A program made the position numbers and the translations under genes. DNA of 64,000 nucleotides from Actinopolymorpha cephalotaxi. GTDB taxonomy: Bacteria > Actinomycetota > Actinomycetes > Propionibacteriales > Actinopolymorphaceae. Shown here in pieces: positions 41,801 to 49,498 of the stretch; positions within the stretch are counted from its first letter, which is position 1, and the number at the start of each line of letters is the position of its first letter. Under the pieces are notes generated by a model. The model was not told the origin of the DNA and did not search any database. It was given only the letters and a program-made list of their open reading frames with translations. The stretch covers positions 4,238,850-4,302,849 of the forward strand of contig NZ_JACBZA010000001.1 in assembly GCF_013408535.1 (NCBI RefSeq). Reading direction: 5' to 3'.

Positions 41801-41985
41801 GCCGTGATGCCGTCCGTCGCGTTCGCCCGCGCGGCGTTCACCTGCTTGGCCATCTCGGCCGTCCCGGCCGTACCGGCCCCGGGTGAGGCGACCGCGGCCG
41901 CCGGGACGCCCATGGCGACCGCCAGGAGTCCGGCGAGCGCGGATGCGAGGATGAACAGGCTCCGGCTGCGTAACCGCCCGGGCAT
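38890..41985 (-). CDS. Secreted DUF5722 protein, glycoside-hydrolase-like, with two C-terminal carbohydrate-binding-like modules
   Basis: A 1031-residue exported protein. The signal peptide (residues 1-34) is followed by a short beta domain and a (beta/alpha)-barrel-like core of the DUF5722 type. Clan GH-A signatures are visible: G-N-E with Glu319 as probable acid/base, Y-H-P-Y-P with His412, and I-L-S-E-Q-G with Glu468 as probable nucleophile. Two C-terminal beta-sandwich modules each begin F-[ED]-[ND]-G-x-x-G-W (near 592 and 880), as in carbohydrate-binding domains. It is the last gene of a four-gene operon after a sugar importer, so it likely releases the importer's substrate. ATG 41985 has GGAGG upstream. 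Substrate unknown. Confidence 0.8.
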   Translation of the reverse strand: MPGRLRSRSLFILASALAGLLAVAMGVPAAAVASPGAGTAGTAEMAKQVNAARANATDGITAVSAHDTTVEVSGAGTEAAAQVAIYVLGAEADAADYADGEVVARTTSGADGSFTASFPRTDSAGHDRLYDQYVAVAGSGADAKAVGGPRYVDRLDFTPARDFDYPNAASKKGLQVEMTDDAEELGVQHAGINVAFNELMRNGPGGDPSKVVAFESGGRTFYFDADAVARLDGQIKPLSDNGILVNLILILYQSGDPNSAWPILHDPDAAVGSGTVYAFNTRTAEGVAYFTAAMEFLADRYTRADQAHGRAVGYIVGNEVDAQWVWANSGDKPLSEFLTTYARAVRIAWQATRKYWPGARTYVSLTHCWMTVCGANPDPANPTRFYAGKDVIDQLNALTKRTGDVGWNVAYHPYPQDLFNPAFWNDQAATPSFDTEQITFRNIEVLPDYLAQDDLTYAGTKRRIILSEQGCNTPGDTPDAERLQAACYAYAYYKIRFLDGIDAFILHRHVDHQQEGGLRLGLWTWDVDRSEAAMPGRHKVSYDVFAGIDTARSLEVTDFAKSVIGIQDWADVIPGFDPDRLTERTPPTQVGTGVGARPVRPHVLADFENGPDGWRVSDNASAVETVAGGYHGRRALRVRFDAASLPAWSRDAKTWKGADVVLPKPVDASATPHLSLAVRVPKPAAGEFKAGNVFYAKVRAYAADGQVAYGLARLDPQLGWNVLSLNLSGWKERSQLARLKVWVRGSTDDDWRGSFDLDDVALSGEVAAGAAIPNVDVSATLAEHHPVGSKLSVSVTNNDVRPLAGKLTLRPCDGVAATPDTLDVDGIGTGDERTYDTTVTAFDPADADHPVICAAYDGLVLPVEFTVPPATPTSLFTFDDGVQGWQAGGNVTSVASVGGFANGPGSPHGGAGALEATGAAAPASATRTVAVDPANPLDLSAARTVVAWVDSYGGAPGATGYEATLTLVGGTERRSATLTTFTPDRWNELRVDVGDWSPRNKVTRIEVSFRAIGSDTPWSARFQVDDVAYLD

Positions 41986-42044
41986 CGCGGACCTCCACAG
42001 GGTTGTCCTCGGTGGCGCACCAGGCGTCACCGCTTCGGTCGACC

Positions 42045-42893
42045 TCACTTGTTGCCGCCCGCTCCGGGCAGTCCGCCCTGCAGGCCGGCGAGGAAGTACT
42101 TGGACAAGAAGACGAACAGCACCAGCAACGGAATGCTCGCGATCGCGTACCCCGCGAACAACGGGCCGTACTCCGTGGCGTTCTGGGTCTGGAAGAACTG
42201 CAGCCCGGCGGACACGGTGCGCAGTTCGTTCTCGGTGACGGTGAGCAGTGGCCAGAAGAAGTCGTTCCAGACGCCGATCACCGTGACCAGCGCGATGGTT
42301 CCGACCACCGGAAGTGACAGCGGCAGGGCGATCGAGACGAACAGGCGTGGCCCTCCGGCACCGTCGACCCGGGCCGCATCGAACAACTCCTGCGGCAACT
42401 GCTCGACGAACGTCTTCATCAGCAGGGTTCCGAGGACCGCTCCGCCGACCAGGTGGGGTATCACCAGGACGACCCGGGTGTTCAGCAGGCCGAGGTCACG
42501 CATCAGCACGAACATCGGGATCAGGCTCGCGATGCCCGGCACCATGAGCAGGGCGGCGACCAGCCCGAACAGCACGTTGCGGCCGAAGAACCGATACCGC
42601 GCGAAGACGAACGCCGCGACCGTGCACAGGACGAGCGCACCGACGATGGCCGCCGCCGCCACGACCACCGACGTCACGAAGTACGGCCGGACCTGGGTCC
42701 AGGCCCGGGTGTAGTTCTCCAGGTGCAGCGGGAGGGTCGGAAGCCACCAGGACTCGTAGTACTGCTGGTTGGTCTTGAAGGACGTGACCGCCATGAACAG
42801 GAACGGGAACAGCCCCACGAACACGATCAGGCTGAGCACGGCCTTGATCGCGGCCTGCCGGCGCCGGCGGTGACGTCTAGAGCGGACGGACAT
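42045..42893 (-). CDS. Sugar ABC transporter permease (MalG-like), third importer
   Basis: A 282-residue permease with six TM helices after a very basic N-terminus. Its EAA loop D-A-A-R-V-D-G-A-G-G leads to A-L-P-L-S-L-P, followed by G-V-W-N-D-F-F-W-P-L. The first 17 bases overlap the end of the upstream permease, so translation is coupled. It ends 59 bases before the DUF5722 start. Confidence 0.87.
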   Translation of the reverse strand: MSVRSRRHRRRRQAAIKAVLSLIVFVGLFPFLFMAVTSFKTNQQYYESWWLPTLPLHLENYTRAWTQVRPYFVTSVVVAAAAIVGALVLCTVAAFVFARYRFFGRNVLFGLVAALLMVPGIASLIPMFVLMRDLGLLNTRVVLVIPHLVGGAVLGTLLMKTFVEQLPQELFDAARVDGAGGPRLFVSIALPLSLPVVGTIALVTVIGVWNDFFWPLLTVTENELRTVSAGLQFFQTQNATEYGPLFAGYAIASIPLLVLFVFLSKYFLAGLQGGLPGAGGNK

Positions 42894-43881
42894 CGGCGTC
42901 GCCCCTCCTGCGTACGAACACGATCACGACGCTCAGCGCGATGGTCATCGCGAACAGCGTGGTGGACAGTGCCGCGGCGTAGCCCCACTGGCTGCCCTGG
43001 AACGCCACGCCCAGCATCCGCAGGACCGGCACCTGGGTGGCGTTGTCGGGTCCTCCCCCGGTGAGCAGGTACGCCGCGAAGCCGTACTGCAGAACCCCGA
43101 TCGTGGCCAGGAACACCAGCAGCTTCAACTGCCCGGTCATCAGCGGCAGGTCGATCGCGACGAGTCGGCGCAGCCGGCCACAGCCGTCGAGTTCGGCTGC
43201 CTCGAAGATCTCCGCGGAGACGTTCTGCAATGTCGTGAGGAAGACCAGGAACGGCAGGCCGGCCACGAAGGGGAAGCCGATGAACAGCAGGGACAACAGC
43301 GCGTACTTCGGGTCGCCGACCCAGTTCTGCGCCAGGAAGCCCAGACCAGTGCCGCGCAACACGCGGTTGATCACACCGTTACCCGGCTCGTACATCGCCG
43401 CCCACAACAACACCGTGACCACACCCGGGAACGCCATCGGCGCGATCAGCAACGTGCGGAAGGTGAACTGCGCGCGTTTGCTGTCCAGACTGATGATCAG
43501 CTCGGCTGCCAGCAGTGGAAGCGCCCAGGCGATGGTGACACCGAACACGAAGATGAAGCCGAGATTGCGGAACGACTTCCACCACAGGTCGTCGGCCATC
43601 ATGGTGGCGTAGTTGCCTAGCCCGACGAACGGTGAGTCGAACCCGGGGCGCCACTCGTAGAACGAGTGCCAGATACCGCTGGCCGCCGGGTAGTACGCGA
43701 AGAGGGCGAGAGTCGCGAACAGCGGCGTGAGCGCGAGGTAGGCGTACCACGGGAAGCGGGTACGCCGTCGCCGGCGACCGTCCTGACCGTGCCGACCGGT
43801 CCGGCTGTCCGGACCCAGCCGGCGTCCACGGCCCTGCGCGCCGCGCCGGTCCTCGACCGCCGCGGTCGCTATTTCGCCCAC
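42877..43881 (-). CDS. Sugar ABC transporter permease (MalF-like), third importer
   Basis: A 334-residue permease with a long basic N-terminal tail and six TM helices. The EAA loop is E-A-A-E-L-D-G-C-G and ends D-L-P-L-M. No ATG lies before the first TM; GTG 43881 is the best start. It has AAGGAG two bases upstream and overlaps the last codons of the lipoprotein gene by 13 bases. The short spacing leaves the exact start uncertain. Confidence 0.83.
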   Translation of the reverse strand: MGEIATAAVEDRRGAQGRGRRLGPDSRTGRHGQDGRRRRRTRFPWYAYLALTPLFATLALFAYYPAASGIWHSFYEWRPGFDSPFVGLGNYATMMADDLWWKSFRNLGFIFVFGVTIAWALPLLAAELIISLDSKRAQFTFRTLLIAPMAFPGVVTVLLWAAMYEPGNGVINRVLRGTGLGFLAQNWVGDPKYALLSLLFIGFPFVAGLPFLVFLTTLQNVSAEIFEAAELDGCGRLRRLVAIDLPLMTGQLKLLVFLATIGVLQYGFAAYLLTGGGPDNATQVPVLRMLGVAFQGSQWGYAAALSTTLFAMTIALSVVIVFVRRRGDADVRPL

Positions 43882-45380
43882 GGCTCCTTGTCCCATTTGT
43901 TGTCCTTGACGGCCTGCCGCTGCCCCTTGGTCCACATGTCCTGCAGGTAGGACTCCTGCTGGGACAGGGATTTCGTGCCCAGCAGCCAGCCTTCGTACAG
44001 GCTGAGGGTGGTCACCCCCGGTGGCCCGCCCGGCACGGCCAACGGGATCGAGTCGCCCCAGGTGCCGTCGGCGAAAGCCTTCGTGGCCGCCGCACCGCCG
44101 GCACCCTCGACCGCGGAGATGCCCCCGGTCCGCGACAGCCAGGGCTGGATGTTCGCAGGCGTACTGACGAACTGCAGGAACTTGATCGCCGCGGCCAGCT
44201 TGTCGCCCTTGATGGTCGACGGGATCATGTAGCTCGTGCCGCCGACTCCGGCTCCGAAGCGGGCCGGCGCTCCCGTCGCCAGCGGGGTCGACTCCCTGGT
44301 GACCTGCGGAAAGGGCATGCTGGCGAAGGGAAACTTCACGTCCTTCAGCGCGCTCACCCCGAAGTTCACGCCCCATGCCATGCCGGCCTTCCCGGATGCG
44401 AAGTCGCGCAGGCCGACGACCGCTCCGTTGAGCCCCTCGGTGTTGCCGGACCAGTCCTTGTCCACGCAGGCGTCCCACATCCGCTTGATAAGCCTGTGGG
44501 ACTCCACCACCGGCGGCGTCTTCGTGGTGAGTTCTCCGGTCAGCACCGCCTTCGCCATCGACTTCCCGGCCACGACCGGCGCACCGGTGGAGGAGGCGGC
44601 CTTACCCGGTTTACCGTCCACGGTGTAGACGTTCAGCTTGTCGACCCAGCTGTCGAGGAGCATCCCGCTGATCGTGGCCATGGTCCAGCCCGGGCCGAGG
44701 TCTGAGCGGTCCATCGCAAGTGGCGTGTATCCCGCGGCTTTCAGCCGTCCACACGCGCCGACCAGGTCCTCGAAGGTCCGTACGGGTGCCTTGAGCCCGG
44801 CCTTGTCGAAGGCCTCACGGTTGTAGAAGATGCCGGTGCCGACCAGGTTGAACGGGACGAACTCCACGTGTCCGTCCGCGTTTCGGCTGGCCGGGTTGCC
44901 GATTCCGTAGTACCGCTTCCGGAAGACGTCCAGCCAGCGTCGACTGCCCGGGCCACTCTTGATGTAGGGGTTCGGCTTCTTCAGGTAGTCGTCCAGCGAG
45001 GTCACCATGTAGGGCTGGTGCGGTGCCTGGTTGAAGACGAGTTCGGGCGCGGTCCCGGCGGCGAGGTGGGTCGAGATCGTCTGGCTGAAACTGTTCAGGG
45101 GAAGGACGACGGTCTTCACCTTGATGTCGGGCTCGGCCTTCTCGAAGGCCGCGACCAGATCTTCCCAGGGTTTACCGAACGACGAACCGCTGTCGTTCCA
45201 CTGGTTCGGTCCTTCGACGGTGATGGTGAGCTTGCCGTCGCCGCCGGTCGAGTCATCGGAGCCACTCGCGCAGGCCGCGCCGGAGAGCGCCAGCAGCAGC
45301 GACACCGCGAGAAGCAGGGGTGACCGCAGCCGGCGCGGCCGAGCCGTGCGCGGGACCGCGCGAATGTGGGGCGCGACCAT
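43869..45380 (-). CDS. Sugar ABC transporter substrate-binding lipoprotein, third importer
   Basis: A 503-residue extracellular solute-binding protein. A basic N-terminus and a hydrophobic stretch end in A-L-S-G-A-A-C (Cys37), a slightly atypical lipobox. The mature protein begins with an acidic Ser/Asp/Gly linker and I-T-V-E-G-P-N-Q-W-N. It has the cleft loop F-V-P-F-N-L-V-G-T-G and a C-terminal G-T-K-S-L. ATG 45380 has AAGGG upstream. Sugar ligand unknown, presumably a product of the DUF5722 protein. It heads the operon, about 100 bases downstream of a 10-bp phased repeat array. Confidence 0.85.
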   Translation of the reverse strand: MVAPHIRAVPRTARPRRLRSPLLLAVSLLLALSGAACASGSDDSTGGDGKLTITVEGPNQWNDSGSSFGKPWEDLVAAFEKAEPDIKVKTVVLPLNSFSQTISTHLAAGTAPELVFNQAPHQPYMVTSLDDYLKKPNPYIKSGPGSRRWLDVFRKRYYGIGNPASRNADGHVEFVPFNLVGTGIFYNREAFDKAGLKAPVRTFEDLVGACGRLKAAGYTPLAMDRSDLGPGWTMATISGMLLDSWVDKLNVYTVDGKPGKAASSTGAPVVAGKSMAKAVLTGELTTKTPPVVESHRLIKRMWDACVDKDWSGNTEGLNGAVVGLRDFASGKAGMAWGVNFGVSALKDVKFPFASMPFPQVTRESTPLATGAPARFGAGVGGTSYMIPSTIKGDKLAAAIKFLQFVSTPANIQPWLSRTGGISAVEGAGGAAATKAFADGTWGDSIPLAVPGGPPGVTTLSLYEGWLLGTKSLSQQESYLQDMWTKGQRQAVKDNKWDKEPWAK

Positions 45381-45480
45381 CCTGGTCCCTTCCGGCACAG
45401 AGGTTGGGCGGAACACACGCGAGCGGAACGCGGGCGGTTCCACGCATCCTCTGTTGCCGGTCGGACGGTGTCCAGATCAC

Positions 45481-45560
45481 TGTCCGCAGCCGGTCCGGCA
45501 CGTCCAGCATTGTCCACCACCGTTCAAAGTCTTTCAGCGTCGTTCAACATCGTTCAGCAC
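45481..45560 (-). repeat. Eight degenerate 10-bp tandem repeats over the third importer's promoter
   Basis: The sequence falls into eight consecutive 10-base blocks with a shared YGTYCA core (CGTTCARCAY in the best copies). Blocks 5, 7 and 8 are closest; blocks 1-4 have TCC in place of TTC. On the coding strand of the operon the core reads TGAACG or TGGACG each helical turn. The phasing places every copy on the same DNA face, as expected for a cooperatively bound regulator. Confidence 0.65.
45509..45537 (-). promoter_or_regulatory. Predicted promoter inside the 10-bp repeat array
   Basis: On the minus strand CTGAAA (45537-45532), a 17-base spacer and GACAAT (45514-45509) make a plausible housekeeping promoter for the third importer/DUF5722 operon, with a leader of about 120 bases. 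Both hexamers are embedded in repeat units. Confidence 0.45.
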
Positions 45561-45579
45561 TGACGACATGGCGTCGTTC

Positions 45580-46470
45580 TCATCGCGGCCACAGCGCGAG
45601 GATGATGGTGAGCCCGATGACGCCGTCGAAGACCGCGCACGCCTCGGCGTACGCCCGCGGCACCACGGACCTCGCGCGGTGGTGGGCGACGTCCCAACCG
45701 GCGTGGACCAACCAGCCGCTGCCGACGAGGATGGCGGCGAGCCGCTCGTGGGCGCCGAGCGCGGCGAGGAAGAGAACCACGTAGAGGACCAGTCCACCGA
45801 GCTGGATCGCGAGCACTCGGCGGTCTCCGAACTGCCGGCGCCAGAACCCGATCACGATGTACGCGACGGGCAGGACCAGCATCACCCACATGAAGTCCGG
45901 CATCGGGTTGTCCACCCAGGCGCCCACGGCTACCACCAGGCCGAGCAGGCTCGGCCACCGGTGCGCGACCGCGGCGCCGACGCGCCGCAGCCCGCGCCGC
46001 AGCCCACCGCTCGGTTCGGCAGCCGGTACCCGACGGTGGTGATGGCGCGTGTACTCCCCCGGCCGGGCGAGCATCGCCACCGCCATCGCCGGCAGCATCA
46101 GCACGTGGCCGCCGAGCATCACGACGTCGCCGGAGACGGCGTCGAGCCAGTACGGCACGAGGAACGCCAGGAACGGCACGTACATCGCCGCGCTCATCTG
46201 CGCGATCGGGACCCAGCCGTGCCCCCGGTACCGCATCCAGATCGCCATCCCGATGGCCATGTTGGTCGCCATCACCAGGGCACCGGCGTCAACCCGGCCG
46301 AGGATCTCCCGGCCACCGAGAACGACCGTCGCGGTCGTCCAGACCGGGCCGAGCAGCATCATGCCGGCGACCATGGCCACCACCATCTCGAGGTAGTGCC
46401 GACCGGCGATCCACAGTGGACGGTCCCGGCGCCGGGGCGGAGCGGTGTTGGTGAGCTGTTGTGTCGTCAT
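45580..46470 (-). CDS. Multi-pass integral membrane protein of unknown function
   Basis: A 296-residue protein with about eight hydrophobic segments in two blocks (roughly 25-135 and 165-290), separated by a basic, His/Arg-rich cytoplasmic-type loop (H-H-H-R-R). The first block is rich in Met and small residues (M-A-T-N-M-A-I-G-M-A), the second has paired W-V-x-N-P-M-P-D and H-A-G-W-D-V-A-H-H. Conserved His near the C-terminus could bind metal. I do not recognise a family. It is divergent from the two-component pair, 136 bases apart, so it may be its target or a sensor partner. Confidence 0.7.
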   Translation of the reverse strand: MTTQQLTNTAPPRRRDRPLWIAGRHYLEMVVAMVAGMMLLGPVWTTATVVLGGREILGRVDAGALVMATNMAIGMAIWMRYRGHGWVPIAQMSAAMYVPFLAFLVPYWLDAVSGDVVMLGGHVLMLPAMAVAMLARPGEYTRHHHRRVPAAEPSGGLRRGLRRVGAAVAHRWPSLLGLVVAVGAWVDNPMPDFMWVMLVLPVAYIVIGFWRRQFGDRRVLAIQLGGLVLYVVLFLAALGAHERLAAILVGSGWLVHAGWDVAHHRARSVVPRAYAEACAVFDGVIGLTIILALWPR

Positions 46471-46593
46471 GGGTCGAGCGTGGAGCCGGGCGGGCGCAGT
46501 CCCCAGATGCGGATTGTCATCGGCTGCCCGTGCACTTCCCACGTCCTGTCGCGGCTCCGGCGCCGGACGGGGCGATCGGGTGGTCCGCGACCC

Positions 46594-46599
46594 TAGGAT
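46594..46599 (+). promoter_or_regulatory. -10 box of a probable leaderless transcript (histidine kinase gene)
   Basis: TAGGAT ends 7 bases before GTG 46607. GAGAG in between could be a weak ribosome site, so leaderless initiation is likely but not certain. Confidence 0.45.
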
Positions 46600-46606
46600 C
46601 TGAGAG

Positions 46607-47830
46607 GTGACCACGCTGAGCACGACCGCCGCGGGCGAGCCCGCCGACGCCGCGGACCCTCCGCTGCGGCGGGCCCGGTGGGCCACCGTCGGGTCGCTCG
46701 CCGCGGGCTGGCTGGCCTGCATGACGATGCCGTACCTCGCCGTCATCAGGGAGCAGCGCCCGACGTGGGCCGTCCTCGGCGCCGTGGGCACCACCGCGTT
46801 CGGGATCACGCTGGCCGGTTGCCTCTACGCCACCGCGACACCGTGGCTGGCCGCCCGTACCCGCCGGTGGCTGCTGGTCGCGTTCGGCGCCGCCTGTGTG
46901 GGGTCGGTGCCATTGGTCGCCCCTGTCGGCGGCAGCGAGTGGCTGACCTGGGCGTGGTTCGGCGGGACGATCGCCGGCTTCTCGCCGATGCTCACCAGCC
47001 GGCGGTACGCGCTGGCGGTGACGGTCGCGGTGCTCGGCTGCGCGACCGCGGTGGCGTTGGCGACGGGTTCCGCGGTGTGGGCGTTCCTGGTGGTGACCGT
47101 CTCGCTCGCGGTGTCCGTCGCGGCTCTGAGCGGGCTGCAGCTCTGGTTGTGGAGCCTGCTCCTGCAGGCACGAGCAGGGCGCGACGCGCAAGCTCGGCTT
47201 GCGGTGACCGAGGAACGCCTGCGGTTCGCCCGCGACGTGCACGACCTGCTCGGCCACCGGCTCGCCGTGATCGCGTTGAAGGCCGAGCTCGCCGCCCGGC
47301 TGGCCGGCACCGATCCCGGCCGGGCGGCCGAGGAATCGGCGCAGGTGCAACATCTCGCCGCCACAGCGTTGTCGGAGGTACGTGAAGCCGTGCACGGCTA
47401 CCGAACCGTCGACCTGTCCGATCAGCTGACCGCTGTCAACGCGGTCTTGCGTTCGTCCGGAATCCGTTGTACGGCAACGAACTCCGCCGGCGAGCTGCCG
47501 GTCGAAGTCGCCACCGCGTTCGCCCTCACCCTGCGGGAGGCGGGTACGAACGTGCTCCGGCACAGCCGGGCCACCTGGGCCACGATCGAGATCGCCCGTG
47601 CCGCGAACCAGGCGACGCTCACCGTCTCCAACGACGGCGCGGACCGGTCCGGCCCCGACCGGCACAGCTTCGGCCTGCGCGGGGTGGCCGACCGGCTCGC
47701 GGACCTCGGCGGTTCGCTGCACGTCGAGGAGGTGAACGACGTGTTCACGCTCACCGCAACCGTGCCGACAGCGCCCCTGCCTGCCGAGGCGACCGGGCCG
47801 GCAACGACGACCACGCCGGCCGGCCAGTGA
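46607..47830 (+). CDS. Sensor histidine kinase, DesK/HisKA_3 type
   Basis: A 407-residue membrane kinase. Six or so TM helices (about 25-190) take the place of an external sensor domain, so it probably senses something in or at the membrane. The dimerisation/phosphoacceptor block is R-F-A-R-D-V-H-D-L-L-G-H-R-L with His212. The ATPase domain has N-box R-E-A-G-T-N-V-L-R-H-S and G-box F-G-L-R-G-V-A-D-R. A Thr/Pro/Ala tail ends the protein. The stop overlaps the regulator start (GTGA). Partner: the NarL-type regulator that follows. Confidence 0.9.
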   Translation: MTTLSTTAAGEPADAADPPLRRARWATVGSLAAGWLACMTMPYLAVIREQRPTWAVLGAVGTTAFGITLAGCLYATATPWLAARTRRWLLVAFGAACVGSVPLVAPVGGSEWLTWAWFGGTIAGFSPMLTSRRYALAVTVAVLGCATAVALATGSAVWAFLVVTVSLAVSVAALSGLQLWLWSLLLQARAGRDAQARLAVTEERLRFARDVHDLLGHRLAVIALKAELAARLAGTDPGRAAEESAQVQHLAATALSEVREAVHGYRTVDLSDQLTAVNAVLRSSGIRCTATNSAGELPVEVATAFALTLREAGTNVLRHSRATWATIEIARAANQATLTVSNDGADRSGPDRHSFGLRGVADRLADLGGSLHVEEVNDVFTLTATVPTAPLPAEATGPATTTTPAGQ

Positions 47831-48432
47831 TCCGGGTACTCCTCGCCGACGACGAGGAACTCATCCGTACCGCGCTCGCTGCGCTGCTCGACCTCGAGCC
47901 CGACCTGGACGTGGTCGCCCAGGCACCCGACGGCACCGCAGCGGTCGAGGCGGCCCGGGCGCACCGGCCCGACGTCGCCGTGGTCGACCTGCAGATGCCG
48001 GGCCTGGACGGGCTGGAGGTCACCGCCGAGCTTCGGCGCGTCCTCCCGTCCTGCGAGGTGGTCATCCTCACCGGCCGCGGCCGTCCACCACATCTGCAGA
48101 AGGCACTCGCCGCCGGCGCGAAAGGCTTTCTGCCCAAGGGATCTCCCGGTGGTGCGCTCGCCGAGGTGATCCGGCGGGTGGCGGCCGGCGGCCGGTACGT
48201 CGATCCGGCGCTGGCCGCCGACGCGCTCAGTGCCCCCGAATGCCCGTTGAGCCCACGTGAGCTGGAGGTGCTTCGCCTCGCGGAGTACGACACCCCGCTC
48301 ACGGTCGTGGCCCGCCGGATGAACCTCTCCCACGGCACAGTCCGCAACTACCTCGCCGCGGCGGTCACCAAGCTCGGCGTACGCACCCGGGCCGAGGCGT
48401 TCCGCGCCGCCCACGACGCCGGCTGGCTCTGA
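47827..48432 (+). CDS. NarL/FixJ-family response regulator
   Basis: A 201-residue regulator. The receiver domain has acidic D-D-E-E near residue 10, phosphoacceptor Asp54 in V-D-L-Q-M-P-G, and Lys in F-L-P-K-G-S. The C-terminal LuxR-type helix-turn-helix reads L-S-P-R-E-L-E-V-L-R-L-A and S-H-G-T-V-R-N-Y-L. L-T-G-R replaces the more usual L-T-T-x segment at the switch Thr strand. It is translationally coupled to the kinase. Target genes unknown; the divergent membrane protein is a candidate. Confidence 0.92.
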   Translation: MIRVLLADDEELIRTALAALLDLEPDLDVVAQAPDGTAAVEAARAHRPDVAVVDLQMPGLDGLEVTAELRRVLPSCEVVILTGRGRPPHLQKALAAGAKGFLPKGSPGGALAEVIRRVAAGGRYVDPALAADALSAPECPLSPRELEVLRLAEYDTPLTVVARRMNLSHGTVRNYLAAAVTKLGVRTRAEAFRAAHDAGWL

Positions 48433-48493
48433 CCCGCGCCAGGTCCACGCATTTCAACCACTCGAGCTGGACGAGCGTCCACAGAGGCGTGAT

Positions 48494-49444
48494 CTACCTG
48501 CGGACGCGGGAGTACACCGCTCCAGCCAGGTCGCGGACGAACCTCGATGGGCGGCGGTTCGACAATCCCATCGATCGCGCTGCACGCTGCGTGAACTCAT
48601 CTGCACCCGCGCGCCAGAACCACGAGTCGCGGTCCGTCGCCAACGAATACATCTCGGCGAACCCGCGATCCTTCTCGGCGGGCAGATGCCAAAGCGTCAA
48701 CTCGGGCTCACAGCCATCGACCGTGCGGTGACGGGCCGCAGTCCAGATCCGACGCACAAACGGCGACAGATTCACTACGGGCACACCCCGCAATGCGAAA
48801 GCCATGATGTGCTCCTCGGTCGTGAACCTCGACTCGTGGCGCTCGTAACGATCCAGCGATAGCCGCCATGCCGACTCGGCGCGATCGATCAGAGTCGGAG
48901 CGAGCCCGGCAGGCACGACGTAACACTCGCCACCGAAGTGCTGGGGAGGAGAGTCTGTCGCCTCACCGAGCTCGGTGTGCAGTTCGGCGGCCTGCCTTCG
49001 CGTCAACCCGTTCACATCATGGTCCACGGGATAGCTCAACGGGAGCGCTCCGACCGCATCCCCACACGCCGCACGCATGTCACCCAGAGGCCGGACGCAC
49101 AGCACGTCCGGATCGACATAGAGAACCTGCTTGGCCGCGGCTGGCTGGCCCAGCGCGTCGAGCATGTAGAGCGACGCCGCGAAACTCCTGTTGAACCCCG
49201 CAGGTGGCTCGTGAGCGAATGGCTCCAACTGCTCCGATACGCCGAGGCCATGCAACTGCCGTGCGAACTCCTCGGGCGCCGTATGGTTGGTCACAAGGAT
49301 CAGATCGACGTCCGGATTCCAGCGCCGCACCGACGCGAACGTCACCACCATTGCCCGGTAATAGGTCGCCAAGTGATTGTCCGCCCTGATGTTCGGGCTC
49401 TGCTCGGCTGACGCGCGGACAAAGGGGATGACTATGGAGATCAC
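48494..49444 (-). CDS. GT-A fold glycosyltransferase-like protein
   Basis: A 316-residue protein beginning with a S-I-V-I-P-F strand and containing V-L-Y-V-D-P-D-V-L-C, a D-x-D-type metal/nucleotide-sugar site in the style of family 8 and related transferases. H-F-G-G-E-C-Y and a late L-W-H-L-P match the acceptor part of such enzymes. No TM segment, so cytoplasmic or peripheral. It reads leftward after the flavin monooxygenase (54-base gap). TAAGGT lies 8 bases before GTG 49444, so it may have its own leaderless promoter. It likely adds a sugar in the nearby glycan pathway. Confidence 0.7.
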   Translation of the reverse strand: MISIVIPFVRASAEQSPNIRADNHLATYYRAMVVTFASVRRWNPDVDLILVTNHTAPEEFARQLHGLGVSEQLEPFAHEPPAGFNRSFAASLYMLDALGQPAAAKQVLYVDPDVLCVRPLGDMRAACGDAVGALPLSYPVDHDVNGLTRRQAAELHTELGEATDSPPQHFGGECYVVPAGLAPTLIDRAESAWRLSLDRYERHESRFTTEEHIMAFALRGVPVVNLSPFVRRIWTAARHRTVDGCEPELTLWHLPAEKDRGFAEMYSLATDRDSWFWRAGADEFTQRAARSMGLSNRRPSRFVRDLAGAVYSRVRR

Positions 49445-49452
49445 GGAAGCTG

Positions 49453-49458
49453 ACCTTA
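49453..49458 (-). promoter_or_regulatory. -10 box near the start of the GT-A glycosyltransferase gene
   Basis: On the minus strand TAAGGT ends 8 bases before GTG 49444. The same AAGG could serve as a distant ribosome site. Confidence 0.4.
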
Positions 49459-49498
49459 GTCGCTGATCCCCCGTCGACTCCGGACGGCGGATCGACCC

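Noticed and set aside
45481-45560. CRISPR-like array
   Set aside because: Units are 10 bases with no spacers and the core is degenerate; no cas genes are present.
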